Shown piece by piece: positions 34,596 through 44,114 of a stretch of DNA of 64,000 bases. The notes below the pieces were generated by a model that did not search any database, was not told the DNA's origin, and saw only the letters and a program-made list of their open reading frames with translations. The position numbers were made by a program, and so were the translations under genes. The stretch lies in the NCBI GenBank assembly GCA_039090855.1, contig CM076991.1, positions 102,932,021 to 102,996,020 of the forward strand, in the 5' to 3' direction. Numbering within the stretch: position 1 is the stretch's first letter; each line of letters starts with the position of its first letter. Origin of the DNA: Macrothele yani (Eukaryota > Arthropoda > Arachnida > Araneae > Macrothelidae).

Positions 34596-34601
34596 GCTCT
34601 G
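34596..34601 (+). other. Target-site duplication, left (GCTCTG)
   Basis: The six bases GCTCTG directly precede the palindrome terminus AGTAGTAG and are repeated directly after the other terminus at 49193-49198. Six-base duplications are the known signature of Polinton/Maverick integration. Confidence 0.85.
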
Positions 34602-35124
34602 AGTAGTAGAAAAGGACCGATCCGAGCTTAAACCGGAGCATATAGACTTATCATTAGGTGTCGGCCGGAGCAGCCGGAGCCAGCCGGAGCAAGCTGCAGC
34701 CGAGCGAACGGAGGGGGCGTGGTCAGTAGCAGCCTCCAATTCCCCGCTGCAATTTTTCCCCCTCGACCGAAGTGTGTGCTTATCTCTGAAGATAGTAGTG
34801 TTTATTGGACTTTGTCGAATTTTGGGGGAAATCAATGAAGGTTTATTCCTTTTTTTTTTTTTTTTTATTTAATGAAGGTTTATTCATTATTTATTTTCCC
34901 CTCTCTCGACCCCATCCCCTTAGGTTATTGTTATGTAAAACGTTTTTTTCCTCGTAATTTGTTGATGTATTTTTTTTTAATTAATTTTCATGAATTCCTC
35001 ATGTGTCTTCCCAAATGAAAATTATGTGGGGTAAGTATTAATTATTCATTTCTCTTTTTTTCTCGAATAATACGGTCATGTCCTCATCTCAAGAAATGTT
35101 ATTATGATATCTTATTTTTGCTCA

Positions 35125-35470
35125 TAAATGTTTGATTTTGAGGGATGGCAACGCCCGAGTGGGAAAGGGGTTGGATATAGGGGGATGGCAACTCGATGTG
35201 TTGCCCCCTAGCGGTGCTTCTTGGAACTTTCGATTGATCTTTGATTTTGAGGGATGGCAACGCCCGAGTGGGAAAGGGGTTGGATATAGGGGGATGGCAA
35301 CTCGATGTGCTGCCCCCTAGCGGTGCTTCTTGGAACTTTCGATTGATCTTTGATTTTGAGGGATGGCAACGCCCGAGTGGGAAAGGGGTTGGATATAGGG
35401 GGATGTCAACTCGATGTACTACCCCTAGCGATGCTTCTTGGAACTTTCGATGGATCTTTGATTTTGGGTG
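35125..35470 (+). repeat. 109-bp minisatellite, left arm
   Basis: Three units starting at about 35132, 35241 and 35350, plus partial ones to 35590. Each contains TTTGATTTTGAGGGATGGCA, CCCGAGTGGGAAAGGGG and CTTCTTGGAACTTTCG. The first two full units are almost identical and the later ones diverge. Open frames of 62-76 codons reflect the repeat. Confidence 0.92.
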
Positions 35471-35549
35471 ATGGCAACGACCGAGTGGGGAAAGGGCACT
35501 GCGTAGGTGTTAGATATGATGATGCTTCTTGGAACTTTATTATTTCGAT

Positions 35550-37761
35550 GGATCTTTGATTTTGAGGGATGGCAACGACTGAGTGGGGTCCGTTGGGAAT
35601 TTTTGCATTTATTCCTGTGGTTTGCAAGCAAGATTTCCCCCTCTTCAATACTATTTTTCCCCCGGAGGAAATTTTTACGTAACGATGCTGGGGAATTTTC
35701 TTTCCAAGGGAATAAAAATGCTCCTAAGGTCTTAGCGAGGTTCTAACTCACGATGATTTGGTTTCCAAAAATAGTCAGGGGGTCAAATGGTTTTCGTGTA
35801 CTACGTATTCCCTATATATATATATTTTTAAATTACTTTTACGTTATTTCTTCATGTGTTTTTATATATTTTTTGTATGTTTTGAGGGAGTTTTTTCGTG
35901 TAGATGTAATGAATTTTCTGGGGAACTTTTCTTTTTCTTCTTTTCAATTTTATTTCAGACCATGAGACGAGGAAATGCTTCTTTAGAAATTATTTCGTTC
36001 TGGTTCGCAGTAATTACTGGACATAGACTTCATGATAATTCTGAGTCTTTCACCCCTACAATAATATTTTCTCGTAATTTTTTTCGTATGTTCAAGAACT
36101 CTACAGATCTTTCCCAGTTAAAATTCTGCTCAAACAATATTTTCGGTCTTTATTTCCTTATAGCTTCCCAATTTCCGATATTTTTCTTCCTCTATCTTTG
36201 AAATTTCATTAAACTTCTCAATAGGTCAGGATTCTTTTTTTCTTGGACAAACTTATGAGGCCTTTTATTCAGACTATCTTTTTTTTTTCCATTTCATTTC
36301 AGCAAACGATTATTTTAGATGCAACAAATCGTCAGATTTTGGTTTCCTTATATAGCATATTTTCCAACTTGCTTAAAAATATTCCTCAAAGCTTGCATGT
36401 ATGTCAAATATACATTTTTTTTATTCTTTCGTAGTTAGCCATACTTTTCGTTTACTGCCTCGACAGGAAAGCATTCAATGTCGAGACATACAATCTAAAC
36501 CTTTTTCTTTCGATAAAATTTGTATTCTTTGGGCTGAATATTAGTCCCGCGTGTTCCCTCATTAACCTAATCTCAGTCAGATGCTGAAGGATTTCCTTTT
36601 GCTTGTCAGCATATTGACATAAGATTAGTCACCCTTTCCCTTTGTTCGTTGTTGTGAATAGTTAGAAAGATTACAAAGTTTAAAGTAGTCTATGACTAAA
36701 AGGATGCTATTTACGGCCTAACGTGCTGCGGTATTGACTTTAGATAATTGTCCTTCCTGTTTCTTCTGGATCTTTGATTTTGAGGGATGGTAACGACTGA
36801 GTGGGGTCCGTTGGGAGTTTTTGCATTTATTCCTGTGGTTTGCAAGCAAGATCCCCCCTCCTCCTCTTCAATACTATTTTTCCCCCAGGAGGAAATTTTT
36901 ACATAACGATGCTGGGGAATTTTCTTTCCAAGGGAATAAAAATGCTCCTAAGGTCTTAGCGAGGTTCTAACTCACGATGATTTGGTTTCCAAAAGTAGTC
37001 AGGGGGTCAAATGGTTTTCGTGTACTACGTATTCCCTATATATATTTTTTTAAATTACTTTTACGTTATTTCTTCATGTGTTTTTATATATTTTTTGTAT
37101 GTTTTGAGGGAGTTTTTTCGTGTAGATGTAATGAATTTTCTGGGGAACTTTTCTTTTTCCTCTATTCAATTTTATTTCAGACCATGAGACGAGGAAATGC
37201 TTCTTTAGAAATTATTTCGTTCTTGTTCGCAGTAATTACTGGACATAGACTTCATGTTAATTCTGAGTCTTTCACCCCTGCAATAATATTTTCTCGTAAT
37301 TTTTTCGTATGTTCAAGAACTCTACAGATCTTTCCCAGTTAAAATTCTGCTCAAACAATATTTTCGGTCTTTATTTCCTTATAGCTTCCCAATTTCCGAT
37401 ATTTTTCTTCCTCTATCTTTGAAATTTCATTAAACTTCTCAATAGGTCAGGATTCTTTTTTTCTTGGACAAACTTATGAGGCCTTTTATTCAGACTATCT
37501 TTTTTTCCATTTCATTTCAGCAAACGATTATTTTAGATGCAACAAATCGTCAGATTTTGGTTTCCTTATATAGCATATTTTCCAACTTGCTTAAAAATAT
37601 TCCTCAAAGCTTGCATGTATGTCAAATATACATTTTTTTTATTCTTTCGTAGTTAGCCATACTTTTCGTGGACTGCCTCGACAGGAAAGCATTCAATGTC
37701 AAGACATACAATCTAAAACCTTTTTCTTTCGATAAAATTTGTATTCTTTGGGCTGAATATT
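35550..37761 (+). repeat. 1-kb direct duplication, left arm
   Basis: 35550-36542 and 36768-37761 are near-identical direct copies with a period of about 1218 bp. They share GCAATGCTTCTT-type words, TTTATTTCAGACCATGAGACG and CTTTGGGCTGAATATT. Copies start with the minisatellite unit word GGATCTTTGATTTTGAGGGATGG, so recombination may have started there. Frames of 62-147 codons inside are AT-rich and without recognised motifs. Confidence 0.88.
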
Positions 37762-38889
37762 TTTCTGTCTCGTCCGAAAAAAACATTCATTCTAGAGGCA
37801 AAGCGACTAATTCCGTTCTTCCCATAAACATTATTTTTTTATTTATTTGATATTCAGAGTTGTATACGTTTACTATCCAAAAAAGAGATATATTTAATGT
37901 AAAGGTATATTCTTCCAAGCTGGGGAAATATATGTATATATTAGTTCACTTCCAGTTAAAGGAAATGCATCTTTATATTTCAATATGAAAAAAGAAGCCC
38001 TATAAGTGAAAGCTCAACCTAAAGACGGATAGATTGTTCACACTCTCTCTACTCTATGACATTTCTTTACTGAATGAACCATGGCCTTTTTTTTTTCATG
38101 AACTGCTTTAAAATCTTCGTTCTCACTTTACTATTTTCAGATTCCATGTCCCTCCAGTTCTTTACTGAGAAACAGAAGCATTTATTCACTTTTAATTTAT
38201 TAAGAGAGTAGAACTCTTTTAGGCTTTCGAAGTACTTTCAAGTCTTTCATTACGAAAATTTTCATTGTCATGAAAGAAGCCATAATCGAGATGATTTACT
38301 ATTGTTTCAATGAAAGTGTTTACGCATTCATTGCTATGATGTCAGATTTCATTTTCTTATACTTCGAACAGAAATGAGTTTGAATCATTCGTCGAGAAAA
38401 CATTTCTTTCATATATCTATATATATATATATATTTTGCCTCCGAATCAAACGAACTCAAAAAATAAGAGACGCACTTTAATATTTTTTTTTCCTCTTAT
38501 GAGAGGAATACGGGAATATGATACCAAAATTAAAGAATAAAGAATATCGACTTTCCTCTCAACACCGTACATCTACGTTTTTTTTTATTTTTTTTTATTT
38601 TCAATAAGCTATTTCTATATTTTTACAACTGAATAGAATTATTTATTGAAAAAATCTAAGTAAGACGAAAAATGGTTTTGTTGATATCCTAAGAGGATGA
38701 TTTTGGAAATTTTCGTTTTCTGGTAATTGTAAAAATCTCATAGAATAACATGGGAAAACTAGCATGCATAAAAGACTGTTTTGGATCGAGTAAATTGAAA
38801 GAATTTTACAAAGTTCATTTCAGAAAAGTACATTCCTTCCTAGTGTCAAAAACGAATCACTTCGTTTTTCTAAGATACACTTTGGAATC

Positions 38890-39570
38890 TTATAAAAGTG
38901 CATAGGGTCAAAAACGATTTTGATGATTTTACTAAGATGACAGATTTCGGATTTCTTATGATAGAAAATACAGTGAATTTCCCATTGAATAACATGGTAA
39001 ACTGCGAAATTTAAGAAGCACATTTTCGTTCAAGTAAAATATTTTAAAAGTCTTTTTTCGAATCAGTTGAAAACAGACAGGGTGTGTTTCTGAACAGTTC
39101 ATTATTTCCTAAAATCAAAACGAATCACTTCGTTTTTTTTGTTTTTTTTTCCTAATGTGCGTTTCTGAAAGAAGTAAAAATAGTTTAGGTAGAAAATTGG
39201 AAAGATATTTTTATGAATCCTAGACTGTTTATTTACGTATAGCTAGAGGGGTCTTCAGTGAGAGCACTTATTCTCTTTTCAAACTAAGAGAATGAAGTGT
39301 AGTCAGTTTGAAAAAAATTCAAACTCCCCTAAATTTAGCCTTTTGTCCTGGTTTCGACTCAATACTGTAAAGCATTGCTCTCAGACCAGTTGAATTCCTG
39401 GACCTTAATGAAATACATTAAGCCTTTCCCTTAAAAATAAGCAATCTCTTCTTCAATACCAGATCCCCAATAAATTTCTTTAAGAGTTATTCATTCACCC
39501 TTTTACTTTTAAAAACTTGAAATTCATTATTATTTAACTCATTACAAAAAATGAAACTCATTCATACAGA
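38890..39570 (+). repeat. 0.65-kb direct repeat flanking the gene block, left arm, outer copy
   Basis: From CTTATAAAAGTGCATAGGG to ATGAAACTCATTC. It is repeated in the same orientation at about 41030-41700, on the other side of the gene block, with small differences. Confidence 0.85.
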
Positions 39571-39688
39571 AAAAATATAAATGAATAAAAATAAATAAAG
39601 CAGTCCTAAAAAAGGACTGTTTTTCTGGGTCCCCTTCATACAGCTGCTCCATGGTCGGTATAAGGAATTTTTTTTACCTGCTAATATC

Positions 39689-40165
39689 TCAGCACATTGA
39701 TTTCACAGTCTCTAGCAAGTTCTTTACAATTATGCTTTCCAAGAACGCTTTGGACGGCACATGGTCTCCAGTGACTGCAACAAAAGATTCTGCTAGAATC
39801 TTGGGGTTAAGCAATGCAACGGCATCATCGAAATACTTTTGCCACTTGGATTCGGGGGTGGCATATGCACAGCTGTGGGCCGTGATGTTTGCGAATATGC
39901 GATTTGGGGGTTGGTGGCACTCCATACAATAATATAAGTTATTGACATGTTCCTGAAGGCGATCCCTTACCATGTCAGCAAGCATGATGAAAAACTCTTC
40001 ATCTGAGATGGAAGCAACAGGGGAAGAAGTCCTTGGATGGTGCAAAACAGCCTTTCTAAAGACAGGTCCAAATAGTAGTTGAGTAATGCTGTCCCACATT
40101 TTTCCACATTGATCAATAAGAGTTCCAAATTGTTGACAAGTCAGCTTTATCGGAACAGGATTCAA
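39689..40165 (-). CDS. Conserved palindrome ORF, unknown function (left arm copy)
   Basis: A 158-codon frame identical to the right-arm copy except for one serine/phenylalanine change (VTGDHVP then S or F). I do not recognise the family. Visible features are a C..C pair (YYCMECHQPP), a predicted helical N-terminal half (FGTLIDQCGKMWDSITQLLF) and a helical C-terminus ending VKNLLETVKSMC. The frame begins with a TTG overlapping the stop of the PC4-like gene. The first ATG is at codon 23, so the true start, a spliced start or a frameshift fusion with the upstream gene is unresolved. The absence of stops in both arms suggests it was under selection until recently. Confidence 0.55.
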   Translation of the reverse strand: MNPVPIKLTCQQFGTLIDQCGKMWDSITQLLFGPVFRKAVLHHPRTSSPVASISDEEFFIMLADMVRDRLQEHVNNLYYCMECHQPPNRIFANITAHSCAYATPESKWQKYFDDAVALLNPKILAESFVAVTGDHVPSKAFLESIIVKNLLETVKSMC

Positions 40166-40587
40166 TCGACGAAAACCATGAATTCTGGGGAAAGCACTTC
40201 GAACGTGTAACTGCCAGAAGCATCTAAGAGGGAAGGACAGCAGGAAACAATAAGTTCACGATTAATCAAGATGTCACAATTCATGCCTTGAATCCAGTGT
40301 GATTTTCCCATGAATTTTCGGAACGTTGAAGCTGACATTGTTATTCCATTCTTAGAAGGGTAGAAAGATTCCCCATCTTTCCTATAACTTCGAATATGAA
40401 CTCGGACCGTGTTGTTAAAATCGCATACTTTTGCAAACGTGTTTTCACCTAAATGAAAATGACGAGGTGCAAGATTTTTCATAGAAATTCTTGGGAGGAT
40501 AACTTCTCCACATGATTTGGGCTTTAAAGGAACGGACTCACATACCTTCTTAGCGAGAGTAGCAGAAATTTCAGCACTTTGCTTCAT
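40162..40587 (-). CDS. PC4-like ssDNA-binding/coactivator protein (left arm copy)
   Basis: The open frame runs from 40659; the first ATG is at 40587 and would give 141 residues. The segment beginning FAKVCDFNNTVRVHIRSY and continuing KDGESFYPSKNGITMSASTF matches the PC4/p15 fold in order: a short strand, then VRVDIREY..DGE, then P.KKGISLS. PC4 proteins bind single-stranded DNA and modulate transcription or replication; related domains occur in eukaryotes, bacteria and DNA viruses. The C-terminal half (about 50 residues after the motif) is not recognised. It is followed immediately by the unknown 158-codon frame and preceded by the broken AlkB-like gene, all in the same direction. The right-arm copy differs at two residues. 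The assignment rests on motif similarity only. Confidence 0.6.
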   Translation of the reverse strand: MKQSAEISATLAKKVCESVPLKPKSCGEVILPRISMKNLAPRHFHLGENTFAKVCDFNNTVRVHIRSYRKDGESFYPSKNGITMSASTFRKFMGKSHWIQGMNCDILINRELIVSCCPSLLDASGSYTFEVLSPEFMVFVD

Positions 40588-40680
40588 CGTGGAAATGGAA
40601 TCGGTAGCACTCAAAGCAACAGACAAAAATGAAGTGACTCGTTTGAAGACTAAAGACAAACTGAAGGAACAGCTCTTATT

Positions 40681-41041
40681 CTAAGTCAAAACTGAGAAGA
40701 GGTTGGAGTTCGTCACTTGTTTACTGCTTGAGAGGGAAAGAGCAGAGTCATGAGGTAAAGAACACTCGGTTATCTTCTTTCTAAAGGTCAAATTCAATCT
40801 AATGTTTGGAGCATTCTTTTGTCGAGGCAGACCATGACTCCAATACGAATTAGTTGGTGGCAGGATCTGTAGTAAAGTTCCAGATCTCAAAGATAAGGAA
40901 ACTGGTTTAAACCCGTTTCGCTTGAAAACAAAAGTCTCTTTCCTGTCCGAGAGATACTTATGCAATACAAGACAAAGGATCTAATTCAGCTTCGTCATCA
41001 CGGTGATCACCGATTTGGTTATCACCATTTCTTATAAAAGT
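40681..41041 (-). pseudogene. AlkB-like 2OG-Fe(II) dioxygenase remnant (left arm copy)
   Basis: AlkB enzymes remove alkyl groups from DNA or RNA bases using Fe(II) and 2-oxoglutarate. The minus strand near 41030-40961 reads RNGDNQIGDHRDDEAELDP, containing the HxD iron ligands (H at 41003-41005). A TAA at 40958-40960 interrupts the next motif, SLGQERDF. After a frame change the open frame to 40681 gives LRSGTLLQILPP, YWSHGLPR (third iron ligand H) and IRLNLTFR, the arginines that bind 2-oxoglutarate. Every active-site motif is present but split by a stop and a frameshift. The N-terminal substrate-recognition part is missing: homology ends at the junction with the 0.65-kb repeat near 41035. Confidence 0.78.
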
Positions 41042-41700
41042 GCATGGGGATCAAAAAACGATTTTGATGATTTTACTAAGATGACAGATTTCGGATTTCT
41101 TATGATAGAAAATACAGTGAATTTCCCATTGAATAACATGCGAAACTACGAAATTTAAGAAGCACGTTTTCGTTCAAGTAAAATATTTTAAAAGGTAATC
41201 AGTTGAAAACAGACAGGGTGTGTTTCTGAACAGATCATTATTTCCTAAAATCAAAACGAGTCACTTCGTTTTTTCCTAACGTACGTTTCTGAAAGAAGTA
41301 AAAATAGTTTAGCTAGAAAATTGGAAATAATTTTTTATGAATCCTAGACTGTTTATTTTTTTATAACTAGAGGGGTCGTCAGTGATAGCACTTATTCTCT
41401 TTACAAACTAAGAGAATGAAGTGTAGTCAGTTTGAAAAAAAATTTCAAACTCCCCTAAATTTAGTCTTTTGTCCTGGTTTCTACTCAATACTGTAAAGCA
41501 TTGCTCTCAGACCAGTTGAATTCCTGGCCCTTAATGAAATACATTAAGCCTTTCCCTTAAAAATAAGCAATCTCTTCTTCAATACCAGACCCCCAATAAA
41601 TTTCTTTAAGAGTTATTCATTCATCCTTTTACTTTTAAAACTTGAAATTCATTATTATTTAACTCCTTATAAAAATGAAACACATTCACCCTTTTACTTT
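41030..41700 (+). repeat. 0.65-kb direct repeat flanking the gene block, left arm, inner copy
   Basis: Direct copy of 38890-39570, beginning CTTATAAAAGTGCATGGGG. Its start coincides with the truncation of the AlkB-like gene, implying that the repeat or the gene block was joined here by recombination. Confidence 0.85.
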
Positions 41701-41861
41701 AAAAAACTTGAAATAACTTCATACAAAAAATGAAACCCATTCATTTTTTTACTTTTAAAATTATAGAAAAATAGATGATACAGAACATAGGTTCACTTTC
41801 TCATTCACACTCATGCATACAGAAAACAAAATTAAATAGTGCTATTTGAGCTGCATGGAGG

Positions 41862-41943
41862 AGCTAGTGAGAATAGCTCACATCCTTCAACAGTTTTAGT
41901 CCAATTGAATGATAGATGGAGGATTTTCCCACCCATCTTGACA
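41862..41943. other. 82-bp unique centre of the palindrome
   Basis: The only non-paired sequence between the arms, bounded by CTGCATGGAGG at 41851-41861 and CCTCCATGCAG at 41944-41954. It contains AGCTAGTGAGAATAGCT, itself a weak inverted repeat. It marks the junction at which two copies became joined. Confidence 0.9.
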
Positions 41944-42761
41944 CCTCCATGCAGCTCAAATAGCACTATTTAATTTTGTTTTCTGTATGCATGAGTGTGA
42001 ATGAGAAAGTGAACCTATGTTCTGTATCATCTATTTTTCTATAATTTTAAAAGTAAAAAAATGAATGGGTTTCATTTTTGTATGAAGTTATTTCAAGTTT
42101 TTTAAAGTAAAAGGGTGAATGTGTTTCATTTTTATAAGGAGTTAAATAATAATGAATTTCAAGTTTTAAAAGTAAAAGGATGAATGAATAACTCTTAAAG
42201 AAATTTATTGGGGGTCTGGTATTGAAGAAGAGATTGCTTATTTTTAAGGGAAAGGCTTAATGTATTTCATTAAGGGCCAGGAATTCAACTGGTCTGAGAG
42301 CAATGCTTTACAGTATTGAGTAGAAACCAGGACAAAAGACTAAATTTAGGGGAGTTTGAAATTTTTTTTCAAACTGACTACACTTCATTCTCTTAGTTTG
42401 TAAAGAGAATAAGTGCTATCACTGACGACCCCTCTAGTTATAAAAAATAAACAGTCTAGGATTCATAAAAAATTATTTCCAATTTTCTAGCTAAACTATT
42501 TTTACTTCTTTCAGAAACGTACGTTAGGAAAAAACGAAGTGACTCGTTTTGATTTTAGGAAATAATGATCTGTTCAGAAACACACCCTGTCTGTTTTCAA
42601 CTGATTACCTTTTAAAATATTTTACTTGAACGAAAACGTGCTTCTTAAATTTCGTAGTTTCGCATGTTATTCAATGGGAAATTCACTGTATTTTCTATCA
42701 TAAGAAATCCGAAATCTGTCATCTTAGTAAAATCATCAAAATCGTTTTTTGATCCCCATGC

Positions 42762-43122
42762 ACTTTTATAAGAAATAGTGATAACCAAATCGGTGATCAC
42801 CGTGATGACGAAGCTGAATTAGATCCTTTGTCTTGTATTGCATAAGTATCTCTCGGACAGGAAAGAGACTTTTGTTTTCAAGCGAAACGGGTTTAAACCA
42901 GTTTCCTTATCTTTGAGATCTGGAACTTTACTACAGATCCTGCCACCAACTAATTCGTATTGGAGTCATGGTCTGCCTCGACAAAAGAATGCTCCAAACA
43001 TTAGATTGAATTTGACCTTTAGAAAGAAGATAACCGAGTGTTCTTTACCTCATGACTCTGCTCTTTCCCTCTCAAGCAGTAAACAAGTGACGAACTCCAA
43101 CCTCTTCTCAGTTTTGACTTAG
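42762..43122 (+). pseudogene. AlkB-like 2OG-Fe(II) dioxygenase remnant (right arm copy)
   Basis: Mirror of the left-arm remnant, with the HxD histidine at 42798-42800, the same TAA at 42843-42845 and the same frame change about 40 bases later. The downstream frame contains YWSHGLPR (H codon at 42967-42969) and the RLNLTFR arginine motif. A conserved glycine of the left copy (RNGDNQ) is serine here (RNSDNQ). Identical inactivating lesions in both arms mean that the gene died before the arms were copied, or that gene conversion spread the lesions. Confidence 0.78.
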
Positions 43123-43215
43123 AATAAGAGCTGTTCCTTCAGTTTGTCTTTAGTCTTCAAACGAGTCACTTCATTTTTGTCTGTTGCTTTGAGTGCTACC
43201 GATTCCATTTCCACG

Positions 43216-43641
43216 ATGAAGCAAAGTGCTGAAATTTCTGCTACTCTCGCTAAGAAGGTATGTGAGTCCGTTCCTTTAAAGCCCAAATCATGTGGAGAAG
43301 TTATCCTCCCAAGAATTTCTATGAAAAATCTTGCACCTCATCATTTTCATTTAGGTGAAAACACGTTTGCAAAAGTATGCGATTTTAACAACACGGTCCG
43401 AGTTCATATTCGAAGTTATAGGAAAGATGGGGAATCTTTCTACCCTTCTAAGAATGGAATAACAATGTCAGCTTCAACGTTCCGAAAATTCATGGGAAAA
43501 TCACACTGGATTCAAGGCATGAATTGTGACATCTTGATTAATCGTGAACTTATTGTTTCCTGCTGTCCTTCCCTCTTAGATGCTTCTGGCAGTTACACGT
43601 TAGAAGTGCTTTCCCCAGAATTCATGGTTTTCGTCGATTGA
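43216..43641 (+). CDS. PC4-like ssDNA-binding/coactivator protein (right arm copy)
   Basis: Same protein as at 40162-40587. The first ATG is at 43216, with the frame open from 43144 (a TTG), and TGA at 43639-43641. It differs from the left copy at two residues in the longer frame (R/H in NLAP.HF and F/L in GSYT.EV). The upstream sequence GTTCCTTCAG followed by TTTGTC resembles a splice acceptor, so an additional 5' exon is possible. The PC4 core lies at about residues 50-94 from the ATG. Confidence 0.6.
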   Translation: MKQSAEISATLAKKVCESVPLKPKSCGEVILPRISMKNLAPHHFHLGENTFAKVCDFNNTVRVHIRSYRKDGESFYPSKNGITMSASTFRKFMGKSHWIQGMNCDILINRELIVSCCPSLLDASGSYTLEVLSPEFMVFVD

Positions 43642-44114
43642 ATCCTGTTCCGATAAAGCTGACTTGTCAACAATTTGGAACTCTTATTGATCAATGTGGA
43701 AAAATGTGGGACAGCATTACTCAACTACTATTTGGACCTGTCTTTAGAAAGGCTGTTTTGCACCATCCAAGGACTTCTTCCCCTGTTGCTTCCATCTCAG
43801 ATGAAGAGTTTTTCATCATGCTTGCTGACATGGTAAGGGATCGCCTTCAGGAACATGTCAATAACTTATATTATTGTATGGAGTGCCACCAACCCCCAAA
43901 TCGCATATTCGCAAACATCACGGCCCACAGCTGTGCATATGCCACCCCCGAATCCAAGTGGCAAAAGTATTTCGATGATGCCGTTGCATTGCTTAACCCC
44001 AAGATTCTAGCAGAATCTTTTGTTGCAGTCACTGGAGACCATGTGCCGTTCAAAGCGTTCTTGGAAAGCATAATTGTAAAGAACTTGCTAGAGACTGTGA
44101 AGTCAATGTGCTGA
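43638..44114 (+). CDS. Conserved palindrome ORF, unknown function (right arm copy)
   Basis: Mirror of 39689-40165; overlaps the end of the PC4-like frame by four bases in a different frame, with its first ATG at 43704. The reading frame remains open for some distance upstream inside the PC4-like gene. A ribosomal frameshift product or an old indel between two parts of one gene therefore cannot be excluded. Confidence 0.55.
   Translation: MNPVPIKLTCQQFGTLIDQCGKMWDSITQLLFGPVFRKAVLHHPRTSSPVASISDEEFFIMLADMVRDRLQEHVNNLYYCMECHQPPNRIFANITAHSCAYATPESKWQKYFDDAVALLNPKILAESFVAVTGDHVPFKAFLESIIVKNLLETVKSMC

Larger units (their letters stand above)
34602..41861 (+). repeat. Left arm of the giant inverted repeat
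   Basis: About 7.26 kb, complementary to 41944-49192. Any base x pairs with approximately 83803-x. Indels are few: mirrored gene pairs keep identical lengths. Confidence 0.95.

Noticed and set aside
35132..35559. Overlapping 62-76-codon frames with repeated peptide
   Set aside because: Translation of the 109-bp minisatellite.
35758..36201. 147-codon frame and relatives in the palindrome (also 36977-37342, 47677-48039)
   Set aside because: Highly AT-rich, Phe/Ile/Tyr-rich, frames differ between duplicate copies and no motif is recognised. An exon starting after TTTATTTCAG with ATGAGACGAGG is possible but unsupported.
43144..43215. TTG as start of the PC4-like gene
   Set aside because: A non-ATG start is unlikely in a eukaryotic setting; the ATG at 43216 or an upstream spliced exon is preferred.
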